Positions 34,089 to 43,978 of a stretch of DNA of 64,000 nucleotides are shown here, one piece after another. Made by a program: the position numbers and the translations under genes. Position 1 is the first letter of the stretch. Each line of letters opens with the position of its first letter. The notes beneath the pieces were generated by a model. That model was not told where the DNA came from and ran no database searches. It saw nothing but the letters and a program-made list of their open reading frames with translations. Origin of the DNA: Vreelandella alkaliphila (GTDB taxonomy: Bacteria > Pseudomonadota > Gammaproteobacteria > Pseudomonadales > Halomonadaceae); contig NZ_JABASV010000001.1 in NCBI RefSeq assembly GCF_016107625.1, forward strand, positions 248,001 through 312,000, in the 5' to 3' direction.

Positions 34089-34916
34089 TTATGGCGTAAG
34101 CCGCTCAATAAATTCTCTAACATAGTGAACAACCACAGCTTCCACTTCACGGTGGGGCACATGCCCAACGCCCGGCAGTATTTCACTGTGTGCAGAACCT
34201 CGGGTATAGCGAGCGATGCATTCAGGTTGGCGGTGCGAACCATATTCATCGTTTTCACCATGAAGCACTAGCGCGGGGCAGTGAACGCGGTTAAGGGCGG
34301 GAATAAGCGACCAGTGTTCAAATGCTGGATGTAACCACGTGTCTATCCAGCCATTCAGTACCCAACGAGCTTTATCACCGTGATACTTTTCTAATTTGGC
34401 AAATTGTTCCGGCATTTGAAAGGCGGCCCGTGCCTCTTCAATACCTTGTCGCGTACGCGGCTCATTTAACGCCTGCGCTGCAATGGTAATCACTCCTTGG
34501 CACTGCTCTACATACTGCCCTGCACAGTGCACCGCCATACAACCGCCGACGCTATGTCCCAGCACAATAAAATGCGTCAACTGAAACGCGTTCTGAAGTG
34601 CCGCAAAGCTAGTAGAGGGTTCATCGTCGATAAAGCTCAGCAGTGGCGGCGCCAGGCACGCATCGGAGCGCCCAAACCCTAGACGGTCATAAGCAATCAC
34701 TCGTCGTTGGGTCGCCGCACATAGCGCTGCGGGAAAGCTACGCCATAAATCCACACAACCTAACGAGTCATGGAGCAGGACAATAGGCACGTCCGAGCAA
34801 AAATGAGACGTTTCCCAAGCACGAGTAAACAGGCGACCACGTGGAGTTGCTACCCAGCGGTCTTGGAAGATAGGTTCAGGATTGAGGGTGTCAGAATCGG
34901 GAGTTTTTGGCGCCAT
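34089..34916 (-). CDS. Alpha/beta hydrolase
   Basis: A 275-residue alpha/beta-hydrolase fold enzyme. IVLLHDSLGCVDLWRSFPAAL holds the oxyanion-hole region, VIAYDRLGFGRSD follows, the nucleophile elbow is GHSVGG, the acid is in VLHGENDEYG and the histidine in GVGHVPHRE. No signal peptide. Esterase, lactonase or C-C hydrolase activity is possible. It is the first gene ahead of the metallophosphoesterase. Confidence 0.87.
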   Translation of the reverse strand: MAPKTPDSDTLNPEPIFQDRWVATPRGRLFTRAWETSHFCSDVPIVLLHDSLGCVDLWRSFPAALCAATQRRVIAYDRLGFGRSDACLAPPLLSFIDDEPSTSFAALQNAFQLTHFIVLGHSVGGCMAVHCAGQYVEQCQGVITIAAQALNEPRTRQGIEEARAAFQMPEQFAKLEKYHGDKARWVLNGWIDTWLHPAFEHWSLIPALNRVHCPALVLHGENDEYGSHRQPECIARYTRGSAHSEILPGVGHVPHREVEAVVVHYVREFIERLTP

Positions 34917-35079
34917 GATATAACTCGTTGTTTTATTGATTAGTTATAGGTATGTCATCAGCATACCATTCTAGGTACATAAGATTGTGCACCGCTTATT
35001 TTGTTAACAATGGTTAAAATGCTGCACCGCAACAAAAATAACCTATACTCTAGGTGTGTCCCAATAGGAGGACCACCTT

Positions 35080-35193
35080 ATGATCTCTACATTCGGATTA
35101 TCGACACAAGATGACGAGGTACTTACTTTTTGGCACCGTCAAGCCCATTGGCAGCATGCTGCTAATGAAGCATTAGCGGCCTATTTCGGCTAA
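35080..35193 (+). CDS. Small protein of 37 residues, first of a tandem paralogous pair
   Basis: ATG at 35080 has AGGAGG 8 bases upstream, and a strong terminator follows. The protein begins MISTFGLSTQDDEVLTFWHR. It has no signal peptide or membrane segment and its C-terminal half (HAANEALAAY) should be helical. Alignment to the second small protein at 35522 gives a shared pattern V-x3-W-x3-A-x2-Q-x-A-A-x-[ED]-A-[LI]-A-A-Y, too close for chance given the matching gene architecture. A TATACT hexamer near 35044 may be the -10. I know no family for it. Confidence 0.7.
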   Translation: MISTFGLSTQDDEVLTFWHRQAHWQHAANEALAAYFG

Positions 35194-35247
35194 AAGAAGT
35201 ATTTTTTATCGCCATCTCTCCCCTATAGACGAAAAGATAACGACACA

Positions 35248-35273
35248 AGCCGACTTTTTTAGTCGGCTTTTTT
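35248..35273 (+). terminator. Intrinsic terminator after the first small gene
   Basis: AGCCGAC (35248-35254), seven-base loop, GTCGGCT (35262-35268), then a run of T to 35273. It ends transcription 55 bases after the 37-residue gene and supports the view that this gene is a separate unit. Confidence 0.88.
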
Positions 35274-35420
35274 ATATTATGAAAATCTTTTCCATTCAAG
35301 GATATAGGTGATCAGCTATTGATTTTGTAAGCCATTTCTTACACGTCATGGCAATTTTCCTACATCTTTAGGACTAGCTTTAAGGGCTGAAATGCGCATA
35401 GACTTTAACCCGCAGCTAAC

Positions 35421-35449
35421 TTGCTGCGTCGCACAAAGCAAACTATGTA
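35421..35449 (+). promoter_or_regulatory. Possible promoter of the second small gene
   Basis: TTGCTG (35421-35426) and TATGTA (35444-35449) are separated by 17 bases, an acceptable sigma-70-type arrangement, about 75 bases before the ATG at 35522. The rest of the 35274-35521 gap shows nothing else distinctive. Confidence 0.35.
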
Positions 35450-35521
35450 TAACTAAACTAGGGTCACTAGAGCCCAGGATGGCTGAACCGTCCCTCAACC
35501 TCTGAATTAGGAGTACTCGCC

Positions 35522-35644
35522 ATGTCATCTTTCGCTGCTCAAGGTCAGACAGTAGAAGTGGATGTGATGCAGGTTTGGGCTAACCGTGCCCAACAGCAAC
35601 GCGCAGCCTTTGACGCCATCGCTGCTTATATGAGCCAGCAGTAA
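35522..35644 (+). CDS. Small protein of 40 residues, second of a tandem paralogous pair
   Basis: ATG at 35522 has AGGAG 8 bases upstream and a long hairpin right after the stop. The product begins MSSFAAQGQTVEVDVMQVWA and ends in AIAAYMSQQ. It aligns with the 37-residue protein along 23 residues: Trp, the AA pair, the acidic residue and the [LI]AAY ending are shared. No signal peptide, membrane segment or Cys. Both proteins are probably short amphipathic helices that bind a partner. Function unknown. Confidence 0.7.
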   Translation: MSSFAAQGQTVEVDVMQVWANRAQQQRAAFDAIAAYMSQQ

Positions 35645-35647
35645 GTA

Positions 35648-35690
35648 ACAACGCCTCAGCCCTTGGATAGTTTTCAGCCTGAGGCGTTGT
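35648..35690 (+). terminator. Hairpin terminator after the second small gene
   Basis: ACAACGCCTCAG (35648-35659) pairs over 12 bases with CTGAGGCGTTGT (35679-35690). The T-run after it is weak (CGTTCT), so termination may be partial or the hairpin may protect the small mRNA from 3' decay. Confidence 0.6.
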
Positions 35691-35761
35691 CGTTCTGATC
35701 AATATTTCATCACAACACCTTTATGCAGCATTGGATTTGGCGACCATTCACGGCTTATTTA

Positions 35762-36286
35762 TTAAGCCAACTGCGCTAAGTAAGTGTCCTGCAAGATATA
35801 CATTCGCTTCACATCGCGGTATTTGCCGTTGATGAAAAACTCTTCAACCAAATGCCCCTCCTCTATGAAGCCGCTCTCCTCGTAGAGATGAATCGCTTTG
35901 ACGTTTTCCACCGCCACAATCAGATATATTTTGTGTAGGTTTAAAATCGTGAACGAGTAGTGCAGCGCTTGACGGATCAATGACCGGGCAAATCCTTTGC
36001 CCTGGTGATCTGGCGTGATAATGATCTGAAATTCACCGCTACGGTGAATGTAGTCGATTTCAATCAGCTCGACTAAACCAATGGCATGCCCATCGCTGTC
36101 CTCTGCCACAAAGCGCCGCTCGGCGTTGTCATGAATATGTTTGTTATAAAGCTCCTCCAGCTCATCAAATGATTCGTAAGGCTCTTCAAACCAATACGAC
36201 ATGATGCTCTGGTTATTATTGAGCTCGTGAACAAAGCGCAGATCGTTGCGTTCCAGGGCACGGAGCTTTAGATCGGTGGCGAGCAT
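35762..36286 (-). CDS. speG: Spermidine N1-acetyltransferase
   Basis: A 174-residue GNAT protein matching SpeG along its length: [59 protein letters not shown], the acetyl-CoA loop [41 protein letters not shown] and the C-terminal [12 protein letters not shown]. SpeG acetylates spermidine and spermine and works as a dodecamer; it relieves polyamine stress. It is divergent from the threonine aldolase gene across 98 bases. Confidence 0.92.
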   Translation of the reverse strand: MLATDLKLRALERNDLRFVHELNNNQSIMSYWFEEPYESFDELEELYNKHIHDNAERRFVAEDSDGHAIGLVELIEIDYIHRSGEFQIIITPDHQGKGFARSLIRQALHYSFTILNLHKIYLIVAVENVKAIHLYEESGFIEEGHLVEEFFINGKYRDVKRMYILQDTYLAQLA

Positions 36287-36384
36287 GACTCTGTCCTTTC
36301 TCTACGTATTGAGGTTTCGCTTTTCGCGCTTATTAGACATGCAGTATGCTCGAAAAGAGTTTTTTGTCATCACAGGAGTTTCGC

Positions 36385-37392
36385 ATGATTGACCTACGCA
36401 GTGACACGGTGACTCGGCCTTCCCCCGCCATGAAAGAGGCCATGATGGCTGCTCCAGTGGGCGATGATGTATGGGGTGATGACCCAACGGTCAATACGTT
36501 TCAGGAAAAGCTAGCTGAGCAGGCAGGCAAGGAAGCGGCGCTGCTATTTCCAAGCGGCACACAAAGCAACCTAGTGGCACTAATGGCCCACTGCGAACGC
36601 GGCGATGAATACATTGTGGGGCAGTCAGCCCATACTTATCGCTATGAAGGCGGTGGCGCAGCGGTGTTAGGCAGCATTCAACCGCAGCCAATTGAAAATG
36701 CCGCCGATGGCAGCCTGCCGTTAGAGAAAATAAGCGCAGCTATCAAAGCCGACGACTTCCACTTTGCGCGCACTAAGCTGCTAGCGCTAGAAAACACTAT
36801 TGGCGGCAAAGTGCTAAGCGCAGACTACGTAATCAAAGCCACCAACCTGGCCCGCGAACGGGGATTGGCAACGCACTTAGACGGTGCGCGGCTGTTTAAT
36901 GCCGCGGTAGCTACGGACACCTCACTGAAGCAACTCTGCTTGCCGTTTGATAGCGTGTCGCTGTGCTTTTCGAAAGGCCTGGGCGCTCCCATCGGCTCTG
37001 CCTTAGTGGGCTCGCAAGCCTTGATCGACCGCGCACGGCGCTGGCGTAAAATGGTTGGTGGTGGCATGCGCCAATCAGGCATTATCGCCGCCGCCTGCCA
37101 GTATGCTCTGGAGCATCATGTCGCTGACTTAGCCGACGACCACCGTCGTGCAGCACGCTTGGCGGAAGGCTTAGCGAAACTGCCTGGCGTTGAGATTACC
37201 GCTCAGGCAACCAATATGGTGTTCGCGCACTTTCCCGACGAACACGTAAAGCCGCTCTCTGCTTGGCTGAAAGAGCATGACATTTTGATTGAGCTACTTT
37301 ATGCCACGCGTTTTGTTGTCCACCGTGATATTGATGATGCCGATATAGATAAAGTAATCGCCGTTATGCAGAGCTACTTCAGCCGTCTCTAG
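36385..37392 (+). CDS. ltaE: Low-specificity L-threonine aldolase
   Basis: About 335 residues from the ATG at 36385, with CAGGAG 6 bases upstream; a 13-codon upstream extension has no support. The N terminus [20 protein letters not shown] is diagnostic, followed by [48 protein letters not shown] and the PLP lysine in [17 protein letters not shown]. It splits L-threonine and L-allo-threonine into glycine and acetaldehyde. The gene converges with the ArgO-like exporter gene, 16 bases apart. Confidence 0.93.
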   Translation: MIDLRSDTVTRPSPAMKEAMMAAPVGDDVWGDDPTVNTFQEKLAEQAGKEAALLFPSGTQSNLVALMAHCERGDEYIVGQSAHTYRYEGGGAAVLGSIQPQPIENAADGSLPLEKISAAIKADDFHFARTKLLALENTIGGKVLSADYVIKATNLARERGLATHLDGARLFNAAVATDTSLKQLCLPFDSVSLCFSKGLGAPIGSALVGSQALIDRARRWRKMVGGGMRQSGIIAAACQYALEHHVADLADDHRRAARLAEGLAKLPGVEITAQATNMVFAHFPDEHVKPLSAWLKEHDILIELLYATRFVVHRDIDDADIDKVIAVMQSYFSRL

Positions 37393-37408
37393 TCAGCCTT
37401 GAGACCTG

Positions 37409-38020
37409 TCAGAGCAACGTAGACCCCAGCGCTAAGTGTATGGCGATGACCGCCATCATCAGGCCAATTAGCCCATCAATGGTACGCCACGCTACCGGGC
37501 GGGAAAGCCAAGGCGAAAGCGCGGCACCGCCCCACGCCAGCAGGCTGAACCAAAGAACAGAGGCAGTCGATGCACCTGCAACGAACACACCAGCACTCTC
37601 CTGCTGAGCACCAATGGCAGGAATTAACAATAGAGTGTCCAGATACACTTGAGGGTTCAATACCGTAACGGCCAAGGTCGCCAACAGTACTCCACGCAAG
37701 CTGCGCGCTTTTACGCTACCGGCCTCCAATCCTGCGCGCCCACTAACAGCCCGCAGTAATGCCTGAGCAGCCAACCAGCTTAAAAACGCTACGCCTACCC
37801 AGCGCATGGCTTCCATCGCGTTCGGCATTGTCAGTAAAAACGCGCTGGCACCAAACATACCAGCGGTTAGCAAGATGATATCCGCGCTCATACACAGCCC
37901 CGCCGACCACCAGTGATGCTCACGACGTACGGCCAACCCCAGCACGTAAGCATTTTGCGCCCCGATAGCCATGATGATACCGCCAGATACTACCAAGCCC
38001 GTTAAGTAACTTTCCCACAT
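37409..38020 (-). CDS. LysE/ArgO-family amino acid exporter
   Basis: A 203-residue inner-membrane protein with about six helices. SGGIIMAIGAQNAYVLGLAVRREHHWWSA is the LysE/ArgO signature, and TLAVTVLNPQVYLDTLLLIPAIG is the second conserved stretch. It should export arginine, lysine or a related basic amino acid. ArgO in E. coli is controlled by ArgP; an ArgP-like gene lies 12 kb to the right, not adjacent. Confidence 0.88.
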   Translation of the reverse strand: MWESYLTGLVVSGGIIMAIGAQNAYVLGLAVRREHHWWSAGLCMSADIILLTAGMFGASAFLLTMPNAMEAMRWVGVAFLSWLAAQALLRAVSGRAGLEAGSVKARSLRGVLLATLAVTVLNPQVYLDTLLLIPAIGAQQESAGVFVAGASTASVLWFSLLAWGGAALSPWLSRPVAWRTIDGLIGLMMAVIAIHLALGSTLL

Positions 38021-38195
38021 TGCCCTGCCCCCAGTACCAGAATTAGCATCGCTTTAAAGAATCGTGGCACTAAGATAGCGGGCAACCTTAATAACTAAAA
38101 ATCATCCTGCTAATGGGGCATTAGTTTTGCTTATATAGAAACCGTATTGATGGTTTGGAAAATGACGCAGAGTGATCGTACGGTGTATTAGTTAG

Positions 38196-38797
38196 CTACC
38201 CAGTCACCCTCGCCACCGCATCGCGGCTGGCCGCTTCTCGCTGTTCGCCGGTGAATTCAACTAGTTGCCCACCGCGCATTTCCAGCAGATGATCAGCTTG
38301 TCAAAGTAGTGGTCATCATGGCTAAGCACTACCAGCGTCTTACCCAGCGCTCGTAGCTGCGGCAGTAGCTCGCGGCAGTAGCTCGCGGCAAAACACTCGG
38401 CGGAACTGAGGGTCTTGATCGGCGGCCCACTCGTCCAGCAGCAATAGGTCGCGCTGTTCAGCGACCGCCAACAACATCGCCAGGGTGGGTTTCTCGCTGC
38501 CGTTACCGCCAATTAGAAACACCACCTCGCCGCGCTTTAAGGTCACAATGGCAAAGCTTGGCCGTGCCTCTTCAGCGGGGTAACGATAGCAGACCTATTC
38601 CAGTGCTAGCACCTGCCAGTCTTGGCGCTGTGTGTCACTATCAAAGGTATCGCGGTGTTCTGCTAGATCGAGCGCGCTGACTTTCTCGAACGCCACTCGA
38701 TCACCGACTGGTAATCCGCGTAGAGACGACCCTGTATGTCGCGCAGTTTGGCCATATGCCGATAGACCCAGGCCACCAAACGCATGCAAATTAAAAA
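38196..38797 (-). pseudogene. Decayed cyclic-peptide/siderophore ABC exporter (PvdE/SyrD type)
   Basis: Only the linker and ATPase remain, and these are broken in several ways. The transmembrane domain is missing. A stop codon interrupts the frame at 38595-38597 just before VCYRYPAEEARPSFAI. Walker A reads GGNGSEKPT instead of GGNGSGKST. About 100 residues between Walker A and AVAEQRDLLLLDEWAADQDP are deleted. A 13-base tandem duplication (38361-38373, 38374-38386) shifts the frame after FCRELLP, and a one-base loss near 38297-38299 shifts it again before the C-terminal [29 protein letters not shown] is still recognisable. It lies 3' of fhuF on the same strand, a relic of a siderophore export or recycling step. 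Confidence 0.85.
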
Positions 38798-38799
38798 AG

Positions 38800-39579
38800 C
38801 TAGCGTTGGCGTTTGGCCGGCTTATTCTCGGGTTTCAGCGGGCAACCGCCACACAGCGGCTCGCCGGGTAGCCGATATTTAATGCAGCATAGACGCCGCA
38901 CTCGAGCCGGGGTTTCACCGCCCAGTTCCAGATAGCGCACCGGTTGATAAAGCGGGTTGCGCCGCCCGTCAGGCAAGGTCTTGGTATCGAGATAATTCAG
39001 CAGCGGCTCACCCGCGCCAGTGAAGTCTGGATGCCGCGAGCAGGTCTTGCCCACGAACTCCACGTAGTGACCAAGGTTGCTCCAGAACACTTTGGCAGAA
39101 AGCCCGGAGACCTCGGCCAGCGCTTCGATAAGCGACGCGCAGTGGTCATCGAATAGGCCGCTAAAGCGTGACTGGAACGCTTTTGAGGCCAACGGCACGC
39201 CACCATGCGGCAGCCAGATGCGCGCCGTCTGACCGTGATCACCTAACGCCAGCCGCAGCTCACCCCCGCCGACCGGCAGCTCATAGCCCAACAGCAGGTT
39301 GGCCACCAGCGTCGGAATCGCGACACTGCTGAAATGAAATTTCGACCAGATTGAAGCGGCCGCCAGAAAGTCGGCGTCGTCACCGTGGTACCGGCGGTAA
39401 CGCGAAAGCTGAGCGCCTAGCACCTTATGATCCAGCAGTTCAGAAGCTGCCAGCGTCGGTATATTAGGGCGACCAAACGCAGGTGCCTTTAAGTTATCCA
39501 ACGGCGGCTGGCGGTAGAGCGCCAACAAAGCATCTGCTGGATTCGTCGCTACCGGTAGCACGCTCGCCGCTTCGCTCAT
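38800..39579 (-). CDS. fhuF: Siderophore-iron reductase FhuF
   Basis: About 259 residues from the ATG at 39579, which overlaps the fhuB stop by four bases (ATGA). The C-terminal [21 protein letters not shown] carries the CC-x10-CxxC ligands of the FhuF [2Fe-2S] cluster. The middle shows [28 protein letters not shown]. FhuF reduces ferric hydroxamate siderophores in the cytoplasm to release iron. Translational coupling to fhuB fits that role. Confidence 0.87.
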   Translation of the reverse strand: MSEAASVLPVATNPADALLALYRQPPLDNLKAPAFGRPNIPTLAASELLDHKVLGAQLSRYRRYHGDDADFLAAASIWSKFHFSSVAIPTLVANLLLGYELPVGGGELRLALGDHGQTARIWLPHGGVPLASKAFQSRFSGLFDDHCASLIEALAEVSGLSAKVFWSNLGHYVEFVGKTCSRHPDFTGAGEPLLNYLDTKTLPDGRRNPLYQPVRYLELGGETPARVRRLCCIKYRLPGEPLCGGCPLKPENKPAKRQR

Positions 39580-41576
39580 AGCCGCCGCAGCCCCCACATA
39601 AAGTAGGCACCGCCAATCAAAGATGCGACCAAGCCCGCGGGCATCTCATAAGGGAAGATAATCTGACGACCTACCCAATCCGCCAACACCATTAATAACA
39701 TGCCGATCAACGCAGCACCCAGCAGGTGCTGCCCTGCCCGAGAGAAGCCGACCAAGCGCGCCATATGTGGCGCCAGCAGACCAATAAACGACAGCGGCCC
39801 CACCACCAGGGTGGCGCAGGCGGTTAGCAGTGCCACCAGTAACAGCAATGCCAAACGGGCACGGTTGAGGGTTACCCCAAGCGCCTTGGCCGTCGGTGCG
39901 CCTAAGGGCAAAATATCCAACCAGCGAGTAAAGGGCAGCGTGACCAGTGCCAATACCGCGGCAATGCCGCCGACAACAATGGCATTGGTGACATCCACGT
40001 AATAGGTAGAGCCCGCCAGCCAAGCGATCACCTGCTGGCCCCGAGGATCGCCACCCGCCAGCATAACGCTACGCACCGCATCAAACAGGGCGCTGACGGC
40101 TACCCCAGTAAGCAGCAAGCGCTCGGGGAGATAGCCGCTCTTGCGGTTGATGCCCACCAACACCAGCAGCGTTGCAAAAGCCCCCAGGGTCCCCACACCA
40201 ATCAGCATCATATTGGTGGGCGCGGGCAGTAAGAAGATCCCCAAAATTAGCGCAATGGCACAGCCACCGCTGATACCCAATACCTCGGGGCTAGCCATAG
40301 GGTTGGCGGAAAGGCGCTGAAGAATCGTCCCGGCAATTGCCAGCATTAGCCCACTCGCCGCTGCAGCCATTACCCGCGGCATGCGCCACTGCATCACGTT
40401 CCAGTTATCCGGCGACAGTAAGTACCAGCCATCGACACCCTGCCCCACCAGCAAGCCAAGCAATGTGGCGCCTAGTAGCGCGAGGAGTAAACCAGTCGCC
40501 AAACGCGACGGCGCAGGATGGCGATGAGCAAAAACACCCGCCCCTTTCGGCGGCTGATCTCCCCGCAGCTTCAAACGTGGAATCAGCCACATTAACAGCG
40601 GTGCCCCCAGGGCACCGGTAATCGCCCCAGTAGGAATAAAGGCTGCCACCATGCCACCGAAATGTTGCAGCAGCAGATCAGTGGTGGCTAACAACACAGC
40701 CCCTAGTAACGTCGACCAAAGCAGCCGTGGCCCTAAGCGCCGCGCACCGGCCATACGCACAATATTGGGCGCTGCCAAACCGATAAAACCGATGATACCC
40801 ACCACGCTGACAATGCTACCGGTAATAAATACCGCCAGCCCCATCCCCGCAAAACGCAGATAGGTCAGCGAGACCCCCAGGCTTTTAGCACTGGCATCGT
40901 CCAATTCCAGCACCGCCAAAGGGCGTAGTAGAAACCAGGCTGCCACGCAGCTAATCGCCAGCCGTGGCCAGAGAACCGCCACGCCATCCCAACCGTTTTG
41001 CGCCAGCGAACCCGCGCCCCAAATCAGCAGTCCTGAAAGCGCCTCGTGGTTAAACAGCAGCAGCGCTGTAGAAAGCGCCCCTAAGTACAGATTAACCACC
41101 AAGCCCGCCAGCACCACAACGATCGGCGCCAACCCTCGCCGCCACGAGAGCAGGAAAACTAACCCAACCGCCAGCGCTCCACCCGCTAAGGCAACCCATT
41201 CACGGCCCACTACCAATAGCCCTGGGGCCATAAGAGTGGCGGTCATCAACGCCAGGTTAGCGCCCGATGCCACCCCTAGGGTGGTGGGCGAGGCCAACGG
41301 GTTGCGCAGCACTTGTTGCATCAGTACACCCGCCAACCCCAAGCCGCCCCCAGCTAGCAGCGCGATCGAGAGACGCGGCCACCACGCATAGTGAAGCAAC
41401 AACTCGTCGACGTTCTCAAAGGAGGGCGCCACTAACGCCTGCACCCCCAGCATAAAACCGCCCTGTCCCTGCAGACCTACCCAAAACAGCACCACCATCG
41501 GCAAGCTAAGCAGCAGGCAAGCTTTTGCAGGCGACATCCCCCCCATTCGCTGGGTCAATTGCGCAGCGCTTAGCAT
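39576..41576 (-). CDS. fhuB: Fe(III)-hydroxamate ABC transporter permease, fused FhuB type
   Basis: About 666 residues from the ATG at 41576 (AGAGG 9 bases upstream). Two FecCD permease halves are fused: the first (residues about 1-335) carries [20 protein letters not shown] and [14 protein letters not shown], the second (about 345-666) carries [20 protein letters not shown] and [14 protein letters not shown]. About twenty helices in total. It forms the inner-membrane channel for siderophore-iron. The ATPase is encoded separately at 43979; no periplasmic binding protein gene is found in the window. A strong Fur-like box lies upstream. Confidence 0.92.
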   Translation of the reverse strand: MLSAAQLTQRMGGMSPAKACLLLSLPMVVLFWVGLQGQGGFMLGVQALVAPSFENVDELLLHYAWWPRLSIALLAGGGLGLAGVLMQQVLRNPLASPTTLGVASGANLALMTATLMAPGLLVVGREWVALAGGALAVGLVFLLSWRRGLAPIVVVLAGLVVNLYLGALSTALLLFNHEALSGLLIWGAGSLAQNGWDGVAVLWPRLAISCVAAWFLLRPLAVLELDDASAKSLGVSLTYLRFAGMGLAVFITGSIVSVVGIIGFIGLAAPNIVRMAGARRLGPRLLWSTLLGAVLLATTDLLLQHFGGMVAAFIPTGAITGALGAPLLMWLIPRLKLRGDQPPKGAGVFAHRHPAPSRLATGLLLALLGATLLGLLVGQGVDGWYLLSPDNWNVMQWRMPRVMAAAASGLMLAIAGTILQRLSANPMASPEVLGISGGCAIALILGIFLLPAPTNMMLIGVGTLGAFATLLVLVGINRKSGYLPERLLLTGVAVSALFDAVRSVMLAGGDPRGQQVIAWLAGSTYYVDVTNAIVVGGIAAVLALVTLPFTRWLDILPLGAPTAKALGVTLNRARLALLLLVALLTACATLVVGPLSFIGLLAPHMARLVGFSRAGQHLLGAALIGMLLMVLADWVGRQIIFPYEMPAGLVASLIGGAYFMWGLRRL

Positions 41577-41698
41577 AGCGAACAACCTCTTGTCATAGCC
41601 GGGCAGATCGCTACACAGGGCCTGATAAGCAGCAGAGTCATTTCTTAGCCTTACTCTTTTCTGGAGTTGGTGGTTGAATTATCCGTAACGATTCTAAA

Positions 41699-41713
41699 TG
41701 ATAATAATTAGCA
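41699..41713. promoter_or_regulatory. Fur box between fhuB and the siderophore-interacting protein gene
   Basis: TGATAATAATTAGCA matches the 7-1-7 Fur motif (TGATAAT-N-ATTATCA) at all defined positions but one. It lies in the 174-base divergent gap and could repress both directions under iron sufficiency. Confidence 0.7.
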
Positions 41714-41750
41714 CTACAATTAACACCATTTATTAATGGAGACAGCTACG

Positions 41751-42695
41751 ATGGCGGCTAAACAGACCTACCAGCTTTTCGATATCACTCTCGCTCGGCG
41801 GACCCAAGTCAGCGCCTCATTAGTCAGGTTCACCTTTACTGGCCCTGCCGTCAGCCAAATGGCGACCTACGCTCCGGATCAGCGCGTCAAACTGTTCTTC
41901 CCTGAAGGCGGTGGTAGCCTCGATCCACTGTTTGAGATTGCCAAGCTGGCAGAACACGATTGGTACAGCGCCTATCGCGCACTGCCAGATGCCCAGCGTC
42001 CCTCTGGGCGCACCTACACCATTCGTGACCTGCGCCCAGAGCAGGCTGAGGTGGATGTAGAGTTTGTGCTCCACGGAGACAATGGCCCTGCCTCACGCTG
42101 GGCAATGCGCGCCCGCCCAGGTGATCGGCTAGCCATGACAGCCCCCGACGCTAAAGCGGAAGGCCCCAAGCAGGGCTACGAATGGAAGCCGCCCCAAGGC
42201 GTGCGCCGTATTCTGATTATCGCCGATGAAACCGCTCTCCCCGCTGCGGCCGGTATTCTAGAAACCCTTGATGACCTGCCTCTCAAACCCAAGGTCGAAG
42301 CACTACTCGAAGTGCCTCGCCGCGACGATGTTCAACCGCTACCCCAGTCCGCAAAGCTGCGCTGGCTGGCACGTGACGCTGAGCCCGGCTGTCAGCATGG
42401 TGAGCTGATGATGAGAGCCCTGCGCGATATTGATTTACATAAGGAAATTCAAGCGCTAGGCGGCACGCCTACTAACGTCACTACCAGTGCCACGACCAAC
42501 GATGAAAGCGACGATGAAGACGCCCCGCTCTGGGAACCCGCCACCTTGGATGATAGCGCGCCCTTCTACGCTTGGATTGCCGCTGAAACCAAGGTCGCCA
42601 TGAAGCTGCGCCGCTACTTAGTCAACGAGTGCGGGTTACCCAAGCAGTACGTTACCAGCATGGGCTACTGGCGACTGGGCAAGGCCAATGGTTAA
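41751..42695 (+). CDS. Siderophore-interacting protein (ViuB/YqjH-like flavoreductase)
   Basis: About 314 residues from the ATG at 41751, with GGAG 9 bases upstream; an ATG at 41736 would add five residues. The N-terminal FAD domain carries the family's RTYTIRDLRPEQAEVDVEFV and HGDNGPASRWAMRARPGDR, and the C-terminal half shows ILIIADETALPAAAGILE and YAWIAAETKVAMKLRRYLVNECGL. These cytoplasmic enzymes reduce ferric siderophores using NAD(P)H. It is divergent from fhuB with a Fur box between. With FhuF this locus would have two different iron-release enzymes. Confidence 0.9.
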   Translation: MAAKQTYQLFDITLARRTQVSASLVRFTFTGPAVSQMATYAPDQRVKLFFPEGGGSLDPLFEIAKLAEHDWYSAYRALPDAQRPSGRTYTIRDLRPEQAEVDVEFVLHGDNGPASRWAMRARPGDRLAMTAPDAKAEGPKQGYEWKPPQGVRRILIIADETALPAAAGILETLDDLPLKPKVEALLEVPRRDDVQPLPQSAKLRWLARDAEPGCQHGELMMRALRDIDLHKEIQALGGTPTNVTTSATTNDESDDEDAPLWEPATLDDSAPFYAWIAAETKVAMKLRRYLVNECGLPKQYVTSMGYWRLGKANG

Positions 42696-42901
42696 AGGAA
42701 CGGCAAATAACAAGGTGTTAAACAGTGACTCCATAAGCAAGCCAGCTCTCGTGACTGCCCCAGTTTGATAGGGACGACACTCATACACCAAGAGCAAGCC
42801 ACCAAACCAAGACTGCCCACTGTCATCGCCACGTCACGAATGGTTAGTTACCTTTATCAAACGATTTGATAACAGCCATACAAGCCCCCAGGAGAAACCA
42901 C

Positions 42902-43699
42902 ATGCTTGAGAGCGAAAACAGCTTGCTGGAAACAGTTAAGCAAGCAGCCTATGAGGCTGGCGCGCTGTTGCGCGAGGGGTATTCGCAAAAGGGACGGATT
43001 GCATTTGAGCAAAAGGGGACATCTGACTTCGTTAGCTACTACGATACGGCAGCCGAGAGTATCATTATCGACTGCATCAGCAGCGCTTTTCCCGATATCG
43101 CTTTCCTTGGTGAAGAAAGTGGCCTGACGCCCACCGATAGCGACTATACCGTGATTATTGACCCCCTTGATGGCACCAGTAATTTTCTGCATGGCGTGCC
43201 TCACTTCTCGGTGTCTATTGCGGTCACCAAAGGTGATGCGCTGATCATCGGTGTTGTCTATCAACCACTCCTTGATGAAATGCTTTGGGCAGGCCAAGGC
43301 GCGGGTGCCTTTCTCAATGATCGCCCGTTAACAACACCAGCCCCTCGCCCGCTAACCGAGATGCTGGTGAGCACTTGCCTGCCTTACCATGCCAAAGGCG
43401 ACTGCACGACAGCGCTAAATCAACTCGCGGCATTAATGCCTCATGTGGCGGGCATCCGCAGCCCGGGCTCAGCGGCGCTCGAGATCGCCTACCTTAGCCT
43501 CGGCCGCTTCGATGCATTTTGGTCTCAGGGTGCTGAGCTCGACTTCTGGGATATCGCCGCGAGCATTGTAATTGCCCGAGAAGCTGGCTACACCGTCACA
43601 GACCTCACTGGAGAGCCCAATCCAGCTCAATGGAATAGCCTAATGGCAGCGCACCCTGAGCGGCATAGCCAACTGCTAGCATATTTAACCTCTTACTGA
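42902..43699 (+). CDS. Inositol monophosphatase family protein
   Basis: About 265 residues from the ATG at 42902 (AGGAG 7 bases upstream). The Li-sensitive phosphatase motifs are FLGEESG, IIDPLDGTSNFLHGVPHFSVSIAV and DFWDIAASIVIAREAG. It hydrolyses inositol phosphates or related small phosphate esters with Mg; SuhB-type roles in rRNA transcription are also known for the family. It stands alone between iron-uptake genes and seems unrelated to them. Confidence 0.88.
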   Translation: MLESENSLLETVKQAAYEAGALLREGYSQKGRIAFEQKGTSDFVSYYDTAAESIIIDCISSAFPDIAFLGEESGLTPTDSDYTVIIDPLDGTSNFLHGVPHFSVSIAVTKGDALIIGVVYQPLLDEMLWAGQGAGAFLNDRPLTTPAPRPLTEMLVSTCLPYHAKGDCTTALNQLAALMPHVAGIRSPGSAALEIAYLSLGRFDAFWSQGAELDFWDIAASIVIAREAGYTVTDLTGEPNPAQWNSLMAAHPERHSQLLAYLTSY

Positions 43700-43921
43700 A
43701 AAACGGCCAATGTCACTGCTGAGCTTCAACATTTTCCTATTTGTTGAGGCATACAAGCAGCCGCTGTAAACAACCCGCTTATTTTTTTGCTTTCTGCCCT
43801 GTCGCGTTTTAAAGAGCCGCCCGCGACATTTTGACCACGAGGCAATCGGGATGGCGGTTCGTGGCTGAGTACTTAGAAAGATTCACACACCGGCGAAAAT
43901 CTTTTTATTTTTTATTAAAAA

Positions 43922-43936
43922 TGAGAACCATTAGCA
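43922..43936. promoter_or_regulatory. Probable Fur box upstream of the FhuC-like gene
   Basis: TGAGAACCATTAGCA fits the 7-1-7 Fur motif with three mismatches, and its right half (ATTAGCA) is identical to that of the Fur box at 41699-41713. It stands 43 bases before the ATG at 43979. The rest of the 43700-43978 gap shows nothing clear. Confidence 0.5.
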
Positions 43937-43978
43937 CTAGAATGGAGCCACTATTTATCCTATCGCCAGGAGTGATTC

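Noticed and set aside
34055..34261. Extended start of the metallophosphoesterase.
   Set aside because: The family begins directly with the DLHLEF motif, and the extension overlaps the hydrolase gene; the ATG at 34054 has a good ribosome site.
38340..38546. Short frame with Walker-like residues taken as a small ATPase.
   Set aside because: Walker A is damaged, the region between A and B is deleted and neighbouring frames carry the rest of the same protein, so it is part of the pseudogene.
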